Position numbers and translations under genes: made by a program
Assembly (NCBI GenBank): GCA_013398175.1
Contig: VZRZ01004921.1
Coordinates: forward strand, 431,912-495,911
Reading direction: 5' to 3'
Length of the DNA: 64,000 nucleotides
Origin: Climacteris rufus
Taxonomy: Eukaryota > Chordata > Aves > Passeriformes > Climacteridae
The notes under the pieces: model-generated
Seen by the model: only the letters and a program-made list of their open reading frames with translations
Told to the model about the DNA's origin: nothing
Databases searched by the model: none
Shown: piece by piece, positions 1 through 10,703 of the stretch
Layout: every line of letters begins with the position of its first letter
How positions within the stretch are numbered: the stretch's first letter is position 1

Positions 1-374
1 TTTGAAAGCCTGGACTTCAATGCAAAATATTATTATGTGTGGATGTGTTATACTACATATCTTTCTTCAGTAGCCATTATGTTATTAAAAAATATTCATG
101 CTTCAGCTTCCAACACCTACAATTTTAAACTTGGTAAGTTATGGCAGTCTCTTTAGACATTTACACATTCTCCTAGTTATAACACCAGCCTTAAAATAAA
201 AATGCATAACCCAGGAAGCCTCATTCCTCCAATAATTTGTTCTGAATACTTTTCAAATTTAACCAAAAATTGCAAGGATGACCTTCAAGAAAGCCTTGAC
301 AAATACTCCCTAGAGGCTAGACAAATGACCCTAAAATTCTCTGTGGAAAGATATTGTAAAAAATGGCAGCTTTT

Positions 375-846
375 CTAGATCAGAGTGACAAGCTGTGGCC
401 CAGAGGAGGGTCATAAAGATGGTCAGCAAACGGGAGCACCTCTCCTGCAAAGACAGTCTGAGACAGCAGGAGCTGTTCAGCCTGGGGAAGGCAGGTTCCT
501 TGACGACCTCATTGTGGCAGTCCAATACCCAAAGGAGGCTTATAAAAAAGAGGGAGAACAACATTTCACTCAAGGAGATAGAGATACGCCAAGGGGAAAC
601 AGTTTTATACCAGAAGACAAGTGATTTAGATTAGATGGCAGGAAGAAACTCTCTACTCAGAAAGTGTTGAGGCACTGGAAAACATTGCCCAGAGAAGCTA
701 TGGATGCCACATCCCTTGAAGTGTTCATGGCTAGGCTGGATGGGGTTTTGAGCCATCTGATTTACTGAAAGGTGTCCCAGGCCATGGTGGAGGAGTTGGA
801 ACTGGATGATCTTTAAAATCCCTTCCAACCCAAACCATTCTATGAA
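375..846 (+). mobile_element. CR1 LINE fragment, 3' end
   Basis: The plus strand reads as a diverged CR1 3' region: a GAGCACCTCTCCTGC segment, then CTGTTCAGCCTGGGGAAGG, then a stretch like the CR1 ORF2 C-terminus. It ends with the CR1 tail CTTCCAACCCAAACCATTC and TATGAAG. Frames are broken by stops and indels, so it is a dead 5'-truncated copy. CR1 elements end in a short octamer repeat and not poly(A), and that is what is seen here. Confidence 0.85.
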
Positions 847-1038
847 GTCTGTAAACTGAACAAGACTTTGAAATGAATGAGTACTTTACTATTATGATGA
901 AAATAAAAGTTTACACAAGTAAGTATTAACCTCTTTCCCATCAAGAAGGTGCACAGAAGTGCAATGACACTGTTTCAATTAAACAAGATATTAGATGCAC
1001 TAATTAATGTAATAGAGTGAATCTGACTATTCATTAAG

Positions 1039-1353
1039 TGTTGCTCTGACTTTTGCAGTTCTGGATGTTGTCATTCTTTTGTAGCTAGCTTCTCACATTC
1101 TTCTATGTAAACACAGTCGTGTTATTGTAACTGTATCTTATAATTTACATTCCTTTCTCCTGGACAAAGAAGTTTGATGGACATTTCCTTTGACCACTGT
1201 GATTGAGGGAGGAAGAACTTATTTTCTCCAATGGACAGTGATTCCTAAATGTATATATAATAAACAAGGCGGGTCTCGCTCGCCCCCCCTTTTCCTCCTT
1301 GCTGCTGACAGGTGTCCCTCGTCTTTTTCTTCCTTCGTGTCGTTACTGCGACA
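1039..1353 (+). mobile_element. Solo LTR, ERVK-like (TG...CA), 315 bp
   Basis: The element starts TGTTGCTCTGAC and ends GTTACTGCGACA, flanked on both sides by the 6-bp target duplication ATTAAG (1033-1038 and 1354-1359). It contains a TATATATAATAAA stretch near 1251 that can serve as TATA box and poly(A) signal. The six-base duplication points to a class II (ERVK or alpharetrovirus-like) integrase. It shares termini and core with the copy at 9578-9884 and a core with 5377-5718. No internal viral sequence is attached. Confidence 0.85.
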
Positions 1354-1439
1354 ATTAAGCTCCTTAGATTTACATTTATTTACAATTTAATTTTTTTTAA
1401 AGTTTCATATTGAAAAGTATCTAACAGTTCTAGATATTT

Positions 1440-4082
1440 AAATATCTAACATAAATATCTAACATAATTTTAGTCATTAAATAATTATGCTTCAAGAATG
1501 CAACCAAAACATTTCAATTGTTCTCTATCAAGTGTACTAGAAATTGGCTGGTTTACATAGCAAAGAATACTGTCATTACTGAAAAGTAAAAATGATGCAT
1601 ATATTTGATGTCTTGACAATATTTGAAAAAAAAAATATTTTAGGATTGTATACAAGAACTGAATATACTGCAGTTGCTTTGAATCCAGAAAGTTGGAATT
1701 AATGGAAGAAAAGAAAGATCATAGAGCACAAAAGTTTCAATCCTGCACCATCACCCACATGCCTGCGCTAGTAAGAAATATATTCACAAGCAGAACAAGC
1801 TGAATGTAATTTTGCACCATAAATTTTGCTGCATTTGCTCTAAAATGTAAGTTAACCCCACCTTGATGATAATCTCAAGCTTCCAGAGCTATTAATTTAA
1901 CCCAGATAAAAATAAAAGAATTAATTTGTGAATACTTTTAATGAACTAAATACACAAAGTGCAGAAAGGATTGTCTTTTTGTTTGCAAATACATTTGTTA
2001 GGAGATTTCTTATGTGCTGCACTTAGCAGTACATCAGCTTTCGCCATTTCAACATAGAGTCTTACAGCAAAGAATAGCAAGTTAGGGTCATGGTTAAACT
2101 CACTAGTAAACCATGTCTTTGCATACACCAAATCATATGTAGTAGCTTTCATTTTTGAAACTATGACACAGTCATAAAAGGGCAAACTAGTTGGATTTAC
2201 ATGAAAATACACACAAAGTGACACTTGGTTATTTTAATAATTTTGGTCTACATAATTTTGACTACACTAAAAAGAAGTGATAATTTATTTAATAACTAGA
2301 GGATTCAAATTGGATTTAACTCCCCTTTTTTTCCTCCTGATATTTCTTTTGTAGAATGATATAAATGAAAAGTATATAGTCGCAATCCTAATAATGAGAT
2401 CCAGGGGCATTGCCTATATGGGTATATCAAAGTATATACATAGTAACGAATATTGCCTTATAAATAAATAAGACCACAGCTGTGATAGAAAATACAGATT
2501 TGAGTAGAAAAACAATTCAAATACCAAGACAAAAAAAAATTTCAACAGTACAAAGAGTGCTATAGATTATTTTTCCATACAATTTCATCCTGGCTGTTAG
2601 AAGACTACAAAATTACTGTTACCGGAATGAGTTGATGGTCCATCGTACTCTTTAAGCAACTCCTTCAGCAGAAACAGCATAATAGTGATTCGTTACAAAC
2701 AACAGAAATAAACCCACATGACACTTGTAATATAGAAGTGAGAGATTACTGAAACCCAGAGAAAGGGAAAAGAAGGAGACAAACAAGGAAAGACAGGTAT
2801 AGCTTTTTCTCCAGCCCTTTATTTATTTCTTCTTTTTTCCGTGAGTTCTTTTGATCAGAGTTTGTGAATCAAAATGCGGGAGGCAGAGTATTTTTCTTCG
2901 GTCTCAGTTGTTTATTAAATCTTACCTATAGCATAGCTACACAGAGGCTGCTCTCAATGGCAACAAGGTGAAAATGGCCCCAAGTTTCATCTCCCAAAGT
3001 CAGTTATACTCCAAGCTGTCCAATTATGAGTTGTCATGTAGATTCTTTTTAATTATAACCCAATAACTAATTGTTCATGTCCCACATTGTGGATTTTTTG
3101 AACCAATACTAGAAAACACAGATTTGTGAAGAAGAAAGGAGAAGGAAGAAGTACAAATCCACACCAAAAATCCTCCGTATTGTGACACTCATGCTACCAT
3201 ACTTCATAAACCTAAATTTCTACATCTCTACACATTTTACCCAGTGACATAACTTTAATTATACAGTAATAATCTTAGAGCTATCACATAATCGTGGAAA
3301 TCTTTCCCAGGGTCTAAGACCAAATGGAGTATGTTTTTGAGGATCATTACTTGTCAGAACTGCAAGAATGAAATTCTCAGAATTCAGGGTTTCAACAGAC
3401 AGGTAAGGAAAGTTTTGAAGTTCAACCACGTAACTACTTACAAGAAGCTAGTTCAAACTCTTTTTTTCCTTAATTTACCTATGAACTTACTAAAATATTG
3501 GAATACTATTGAATAGGAAAATATGGTCATGTTGACACCAGATAGCATGGACTCATAAGGCCGTTCTGGGCTGTCACACAAGGAGAAGCCATTATCCAAA
3601 ACCTGCGTAGAGAACACTCTTACAGATAGCATTGTGTTTCTTCAAGATGATTAACAAATCTTACAAAGTATTGTTCTAGTAGTTCAGAAAGCCATGGCCA
3701 GCTGCTAGATTTCATTTAACCTGAAATTCTCCAGTATTTCTCACTAAAATAGTATTTTAACCACCCCCCTTGCTTCAAAATATCAGACTAAAAAGCTACT
3801 AATTTCTGCAACAGAAATCATTTTAAAAGCCTATAATTGTCACATGCTAAAGCTAATTCTTTTGGCCTTTTTTTTTTTTTTTAATAAGCGCTAGCACCTT
3901 CAAACTTTGGGAAATCATGATCCTCCAAGGTTGCAGCTGTCAGCTTGGTTGAAATACAGGATCCCTGTAATTTATCAATATATTTATGGCACTCCTGTCT
4001 CCAGCAACTGAGGATTTCTCCCAACAGTCTTTTACTTGCTATACCCAATACAGATGGTGTGTCCAACTTCTCCTTGTTATTC
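1440..4082. other. CSMD1 intronic DNA, no recognised element
   Basis: AT-rich intron sequence without a repeat I can name. It has a poly-T run at about 3869-3884 and short homopolymers. The small open frames here look like chance. Confidence 0.6.
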
Positions 4083-4087
4083 CTTAG

Positions 4088-4575
4088 TGTCCTGGGTTTT
4101 GGCTAGGACAGAGTTAATTTTTTCACAGTAGCTGTGAAGGGGCAGAGCCAGGAGCTTGTCGGTGTGTCTAGGTTGTTATTCTGTACCACCTCAGGTGCAC
4201 CACCAGGCGCAGAAGTAAGGAATTCTCATTTCTGAGAAGAAATGGGCATAGTTTATGATTAGCAAGAATAAAAATGTGGGTGCAGAGGATCTGTATGCCC
4301 TTGTTCAATGTCTTGGGGTTGCATTGAGTTAGTTGGTGAGTAATTTTTGCATGTAAATCACTCTCTTTTGTATACTTTTGTTATTAGTATTGTTGCTGTT
4401 ACTGTCCTTTTTCTTATCTCATTGCTGTTTCCAGTAAATTGTTTTTATCTCAACCTGTAACCTCTGACTTTTGTGTCTCACCTTGGGAGGAGGAGAAGGG
4501 GAGTGGCATCTGGTTTGGGAGCCTTGGTGGCAAGGGTGGCACTAAATTAAGGAGTGCTGTTCCCAAACCATGACA
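4088..4575 (+). mobile_element. Solo LTR, ERVL-like, 488 bp
   Basis: Starts TGTCCTGGGTTTTGGCTAGG and ends CCCAAACCATGACA, with a perfect 5-bp target duplication CTTAG at 4083-4087 and 4576-4580. The 5-bp duplication and the GGCTAGGACAGAGTTAA start are typical of bird class III (ERVL) LTRs. It is closely related to the minus-strand copy at 57167-57625, sharing CAGAGTTAATTTTTT and TACCACCTCAG. There is no internal region, so it is a recombined solo LTR. Confidence 0.88.
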
Positions 4576-4821
4576 CTTAGTGATCACAAGGCCTGAAAAT
4601 AGATTTCTCTTACATAAATCTAATAGTGGTTTTGTCCATTCTTAGTGAGTGAATCAGCAGTTAAAAAAAAAAAAAAAAGAAAGAAGAAAGGAAGAAAGTC
4701 TTTTTTTTTCACTTTATTTTGTTCTGATTTAGTATTTTTTTTTACCAATTCCTTTTCAACAACTGAATTTAAGATTCATTCAAGCTTAATGAAGAAACTT
4801 AAGGCTCAGCAGATGCACAGT

Positions 4822-4861
4822 CTGGGAGCTTACTAGTCCAACTGGGAGCTTACTAGTCCAA
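4822..4861. repeat. Perfect 20-bp tandem duplication
   Basis: The unit CTGGGAGCTTACTAGTCCAA occurs twice with no spacer or mismatch, indicating a recent local duplication. Confidence 0.95.
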
Positions 4862-4914
4862 CTTTTCTTGAAGTCTTGAAGTGCCTGCTCACTCATAACA
4901 TTTGATTTTTTATT

Positions 4915-5280
4915 TACCCCTGTTGATCTCCACGGGCTGCTTCACCATGGTCTTCACCATGGGCTGCAGGGGAATCTCAGGTCCAGTGCCTGGAGCACCT
5001 CCTCCCCCTCCTTATTCACTGGTGGCTGCATCATTGTTCCTCTCACATGCTGTCACTCTTCTCTGAGCACCGTTATATTTGCCCAATAACTTTATTTTTT
5101 CATTCTTAAATATTTCACCTCAGAACTGTTCTGACCATATTTGATTGGCTTGGTCTCAGCCAACAGCAGGTCTGTCCTGGAGCCAGCTGGCACTGGCTCT
5201 GTCATACAAGGGGGAAGCTTCTCATAGAAGCCACCCCTGTAGCCAATGCCCCCCTTCCTTCTCCCCCTCCCCGCTGCTAC
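4915..5280. repeat. GC-richer interspersed-repeat candidate, unclassified
   Basis: This block is clearly richer in GC than the surrounding intron. It includes GGTCTTCACCATGGGCTGCA, a second segment around GGAGCCAGCTGGCACTGGCT, and CATAGAAGCCACCCCTGTAG. It resembles sequence I associate with dispersed bird repeats of retroviral origin, but I cannot name a family or find clear ends. The ERVK-like LTR at 5377 follows it closely. Only the compositional block is firm. Confidence 0.35.
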
Positions 5281-5376
5281 TGAAATCTGGCCTTGCAAAC
5301 ATACAGCAATGTAAAGCGATACCTTGCCATATAGCTAAGAAATTACATTTGGTAACTGTGAGGGAAAATTGTCAAG

Positions 5377-5718
5377 TGTTGCCCATTTTTACTGTTAAAA
5401 ATAGCGAGCTCTTTGCTAGACAGTTTCAAGGACGAGAATTCTGTAAACATAGCTATGTTGTTGTAAAAATTATCTTGTTTTACATTCCTTTCCCATGGAC
5501 ACAGATCCTTTGATGGACATTTCTTTTAACCACTGTAGTTAAAGACGGAAGTGTTAATTTTCTCCAATGAACTGTGATTTCTAAAAGTGTATATAAGAAT
5601 TAAACGAAGGTGGGTTCCCTTCCTTCCGCCCTTTGCTCTGAACACAGCTCTGACTCCGTCTCCTCTGTTCTGCGTCTCTGGCTGATAAGCAGCGGATAAG
5701 CCGTAATAAGCGGTAATA
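5377..5718 (+). mobile_element. Solo LTR, ERVK-like subfamily with TG...TA ends, 342 bp
   Basis: Starts TGTTGCCCATTTTTACTG and ends AATAAGCGGTAATA, flanked by a perfect 6-bp duplication GTCAAG (5371-5376 and 5719-5724). A TATATAAG box lies at about 5590-5597. The 3' part has repeated TAAGC motifs (GATAAGCAGCGGATAAGCCG). The copy at 22579-22950 is the same subfamily on the other strand. The 3' terminal dinucleotide is TA and not the canonical CA. Confidence 0.87.
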
Positions 5719-5724
5719 GTCAAG

Positions 5725-8700
5725 TATTTACCTTTTTAGTGCAACTAAACACATGGATTTTAGCTTGATTAAAATACTACTTAAAAGTTTGAGGTGTAAG
5801 GATCAACTTTAGTTTTAGCAGTAAATTCTAATTTAAACAGATTTTCTCTATGAGATAGAATATATTGGGAACTGGAATATATTCTATTTCCCCCATTTCT
5901 ATAGTGAATTTACTACCAGTCACACAAAAGGTACGGTCCAGAATCAGATGCATTCACGACAGACAGTTGTGTGTATGTGTGTGTGTACACTGGCTGCACC
6001 CTCTCACAATGCACAGGCAGTTATGCAAACCTCCTGAGGTACAGTTCAGCTCATTAGAGACAAAGCTGCATCACGAAAGAGACTCCTTTGAAAATTGCAA
6101 ATGCCAGATTTTCACAGCTGTTGAATTCATCAGACCCTAGGAACAGAAACTGAGCTTGCAAAAACCAGGCTGACCAAGCTGAAAGCCTGTGTCTGATTTC
6201 CTTCAACTGATGGCCTCCACACAACACTACTATTGCCAACTTAAGTGCAAGAAAACCCTGGTGATTCTGACACGCTAATTTTTTCCAGTCAGTGACATTC
6301 ATTCACCAGTTATTCAATAGAGTTCCACCAAATGGAAAATATAAGTTTGCATTACGTTCATGCTTAGTTAAGAAATTGTCACCATAGTAAGTATACCTTA
6401 GGACTGCAAAATCACTCATTAAGATTTGCCTGAGCTGAAGTTATCCATGCCTGAAAATTTAAAAATCCATTTCTATCCTTTCAATTTAGGTTATGATTTG
6501 TGCAAGCACCAATTTAAAAATATTGTCCCTTCATCGGTCCTGATTTCAAATAATGATCTACATCATGTCTTTATATTGCTCAAGGTCATGAGGGGAAGAC
6601 AGAGAATAAACTGTCCCACATCACTACATAATAACTGTATTGTACTGTCTTTGTGGCCTACTTACAGTAAAACTATTTAGCACTCATCTAGTCATCAAAC
6701 CAATCAAGTTCTTATAGAAATAAAGACACTAACATAAGAGTATTATGAGTTCCTTAATCATTAGTTTTTACACTGTACTTTGAACTCAGTGTCATTTCAT
6801 GACTTGGTGCAAGTAACAATACTTTTGCAACAATTGTAAAGACAAAATTTTGACTGCAAATGATTTCTGTACAGTCATGAAATTTTTTTTTACTCTCGTA
6901 GTATTATATAATAATCAAACACAAGGAAAATGAAAACCATTATGTTAGTGAATTCAACAGATAAAGTATCACTAATGATCAGGAGTTCAAGATTTTATCT
7001 GACAGGCAAATGATTAAAAACCCCTGTTTAAAAAATAAATATATTACCTTTTTTTTTGACACCACATGACAGGAAGTGAAAGCAAATACTTGACATGACA
7101 ATGAAATTATCACTATATTATTTGTACTTGGAAGATCATACAATAAACTATGTGTAAGGCTTAAACTCAGAGCTCAGCATGAACACTTGTTGGTTTTTGC
7201 AATACCGCTTCATTCAGGATTGTAGGAAAGTCAGTAATTTACTTTGAAATGACAGAGTCGATGAAGAGTCAGTAGTAAAGAACAATTTTATGGGATATCC
7301 AGAAGCATTCTTTCCAAAAGAAATAAACCCAACATGTTGTATTGTCTCAGTGGCTTGTAAGTTTGGAAAATTACATTTTTCACCAGCATGAGGTTATAAA
7401 CTCACCCTACAATGTTATTTACTTGTAAATATACTACCTCTTTATAACATATTTTATTGATTCACAAGGCTGTCTTTTTCTTTTCCTTTAAAAAGAGCAA
7501 TCTAGCATCTTACCAAGCACTGCCATTTCTTCAGTAAAGCTGAAGGTGACTATAATTTTATATATATATATATATGGGTTAAAATAAGTGTATTTAAATA
7601 AAATTCTCGTTTCCTCAATTAGCTGTTTAATATGCATTTGTCAATCAATGCATTACCTGGGGTTTTTTGTCTGGTAAGTGATACTAAATTTTTGGTTGGC
7701 TTCCAGAGTAAAATGTTTAGCACTGTGTAACAAATCAGAAGATGTAACAAAACACTTAGCCAGGGGTATACTGCATTGATAATCTCATTTGTCAATATAA
7801 CCTTAAGGGTTTTCCATTGATTCAAGAGAGAAATCCGTCCACTGTCTGCACTTTGCAGAATTTAACTAAATATGCTTTGACATTGAGAAAGATATTAAGA
7901 TTAGAAAATAACTGCTAACTAAGGGATAGTATACCGGGGTGCTGTTTATACTGAAAACAAGATAAAATGACACATAAAAAAATCTATTCTCTGGCCTTCC
8001 TCTCACTTTTAATGTGACTTTGAGCTAGACACTTAGGACACCTATTGAGTGAAACCTAAGTAGAACATAAAATCTTGTGACCAGAATAATTCCTGAAGTT
8101 TCCTGTTGAGATGCTCTCTAAGGCAGAGAGCATTTAAATTGTGAGGGGTCTTCCCTTTCTGCCTACTTTCCCCTATTTAAAAGCTACAGTTTTGTACATG
8201 CCAAGAAGTAGTATCTCTCTACAGTCCCCTTAACAGGACTGAGAATTGCACTGTCTGTCTTTCATAGTTAGAACAGATGTGCTCAGAATAATCCTAGCGC
8301 ATTCACTAAGAAGACAAATGATCAAAAAATAAGAAACAAACCAGCTGATCATGGTTTTCTTTAGGAGTGTTAATTTATATTCTTTAGTTTTCTCTGTAAT
8401 GCCCAAGTCATAAAACCACTGGTTCATCAGTGGGGTTAGTTCTCTCCCTCCTCTTCTTGCTGAAATGAAGACATTTGGAAGCTTACAAATACATTGTATA
8501 TCTAACAGGTCTGATGAACAAGATTAGAAGGGAAAACTGCTAATGACTCAGATTATTGACAGAAAAACGAGTAGGAGTTGCTTTTCTTTTTGGGTACCTG
8601 CTGAAGCAAATGTTCTGATACCAACAGAAAAAAATTAGAGAAGTTCCCTAAACTGGTAGGTAGTGGGTTTAGTAGGTATGATCATGGTGACACACAGGTA

Positions 8701-9571
8701 ATGTGAAGGCAAACATGTTTACTGTGATAGCAGAACTGAATTCTAGTCTGTCTCGTAAATAGCATGATCATTAACATTTCAGTCTTTCTACTGATTATAT
8801 TTACAGATGAAACTGAGCAAAGTCAATGTAAGATTTGTCATTTGCTCATTTGCCACCTACCTCAATCAAAATAATAATCCCACTATAATCAATAAAAGGA
8901 ACCAGTAAGAGATTGGATCTATAACTGTTTATCCCATGGTTCAAGTGGCAAAGAAAGAGATGAGGCATTCTGAAGACACAAAATTTAATAGAACAAAGCT
9001 GTTAATTTTAAATGTCTAATTTCTGTGCTTAATATTTCTGCTAAATAGTTTCAGTGGTTGTTCTCTTCAACAAGAGACATTTTATCTGGTTATAAATTAA
9101 ATAATTACATATATATAATAAATTAAGTTTCTAGGGTAAATCTTTTGATCAAAGTGCAGTGCTGACATGCTAAGAACTGTATTTTACTGGCTAGAATAAA
9201 CACCAAATGTCTAGTTACAACGATTGTGAAGGATGTACTATCCTTCCAAGGAATAAAGCAAGTATATTCCAACTAAACTTTGTTTTATTGCAATTAAAGT
9301 TCTGTAAGTTTAATCTATAAGAAATCTGTCTGCCAATACACCAGAAGCTGGATAAGAATTACAGATCTCAAGAACTCCAAATTTAGTATTTAATACATGC
9401 CCATAGTAGGTGGCTTCTTCAGTGATCATTTTATCTTCTAAATACACAAAGAACTTCCTGTTTAAAGTACCATTTACAAAGCTAAATCCAAAATGGACAT
9501 GGATCATGGCCATTTACTTCTGTGAACACTTCATTTATTTCAAGTAGAATTTTTTTTGTTTTTTCATTGTA
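5725..9571. other. CSMD1 intronic DNA with small microsatellites
   Basis: AT-rich intron. A short GT repeat lies near 5968-5988 and a (TA)n run at 7557-7575. I see no exon, LINE or LTR in this stretch. Confidence 0.6.
7557..7575. repeat. (TA)n microsatellite
   Basis: About nine uninterrupted TA dinucleotides. Confidence 0.95.
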
Positions 9572-9577
9572 TTGTGC

Positions 9578-9884
9578 TGTTGCAGTAACGACACGAAAGA
9601 AGGAGCCAGAAACCTCTGGAGAGTGAAGTAACAAGTTCTCTGGGCTTCCCTGCCCATCTTTATTACATATGTGACTTATAATTCACTGTGTATTGGAGGA
9701 GACAAAGGAGCCTCCCCTCAATCACACTGGTCAAAGGAAATGTCCATCAAACTTCTGTGCCCAGGAGAAAGGAATGTAAATAAAAAGATACCGTCACAAT
9801 AACATGGCTATGTTTACAGAGAATGTCTGAGAAACTAGTTACAAAAGAATGAGAACATCCAGAACTGCAAAAGTCAGGGCAATA
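9578..9884 (-). mobile_element. Solo LTR, ERVK-like, minus strand, 307 bp
   Basis: On the plus strand it begins TGTTGCAGTAACGACACGAA, the reverse complement of the end of the 1039-1353 copy, and ends CTGCAAAAGTCAGGGCAATA. The flanking 6-bp duplication is TTGTGC (9572-9577 and 9885-9890). The expected terminal CA on this strand is TA, probably a point mutation; if the boundary is shifted the duplication would read TATTGTGC. An AATAAAG poly(A) signal is present on the minus strand near 9660. Confidence 0.82.
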
Positions 9885-10039
9885 TTGTGCAAAGTACATT
9901 TGCTCAGAAGGGAGGTTGCTCTTTCTGCTGCTCTGTCTACATCTGCAAAGCAGAGCACTGATCTCCACTCCTTTTTGAGTGTCCCATTCCAGAAGGGGTT
10001 CCAGAACTGTGAATCAGTACAATGAAGCCCTTCCCGGCA

Positions 10040-10697
10040 TGTTGCGGTGGCCCAGCCCACCTTGGGTCTGAGTGACATAAAGTGGGTGGATTTCCCCGCC
10101 CAGGATTCCGACCCTGAGGGTGGATCCAAGAGTGAGACCCCAGTCTGGGGGTCTCACAGCATCTCCTCCCTCTGTTCCAGAAGCTTCTGCATTCCTTTTT
10201 TCCCATTGGTTCAGCTCTTCATGTTCATTAAAGTAGTTCGATGGTTATGTAGGAAGCTCCGGAAAGTTCTGTTCTGTTTGGTTTATAATTGGTTGATTCA
10301 AATGTGTTCCTCCCCCAACCCTCTGTAATTGATCACTTGTCACTCCTTGTCATCTCCCTACTGGTTTACTCCTTTGCTCCTGTCTCTCTCCTCCCCGGTT
10401 TAAAAGTCACTGTAACCACTCCCCCAACCACCTTTTCTCCCTTGCCTCTCCTTCCAACCAGATCTTCTGCCCCCCTGGCGACTGAATAAAGTTGGGACTG
10501 CAGGCAAGGAGAAGGCCCTCTCTCGTCCTTTGCTCTCACCTCTGTTGCCTGGCAACACCCTCAGTGCTGCCAGCCTTCAGTTCTGCCACCTGCAGACAGC
10601 ATTGCCAGCGGCTGACAGGATCTTGGTTTGCCCACTGCTGGGACACCAATCCTTGTTGTCTGCCCAGGCCATCGGGTGACCAGTGGTCAGCGCGACA
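10040..10697 (+). mobile_element. Solo LTR, distinct family with TATA and poly(A) signals, 658 bp
   Basis: A GC-rich block with LTR organisation. It has a CCCATTGGTT CAAT-type box near 10201 and a promoter-like GGTTTAAAAG at 10397-10406. An AATAAA at 10485-10490 is followed by a G/T-containing U5-like part. Proposed ends are TGTTGCGGTGG and CAGCGCGACA, flanked by CCGGCA (10034-10039) and CCAGCA (10698-10703), a 6-bp duplication with one mismatch. The boundaries are therefore probable and not certain. It lies only 150 bp beyond the LTR at 9578-9884 but shares no obvious sequence with it. Confidence 0.65.
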
Positions 10698-10703
10698 CCA
10701 GCA

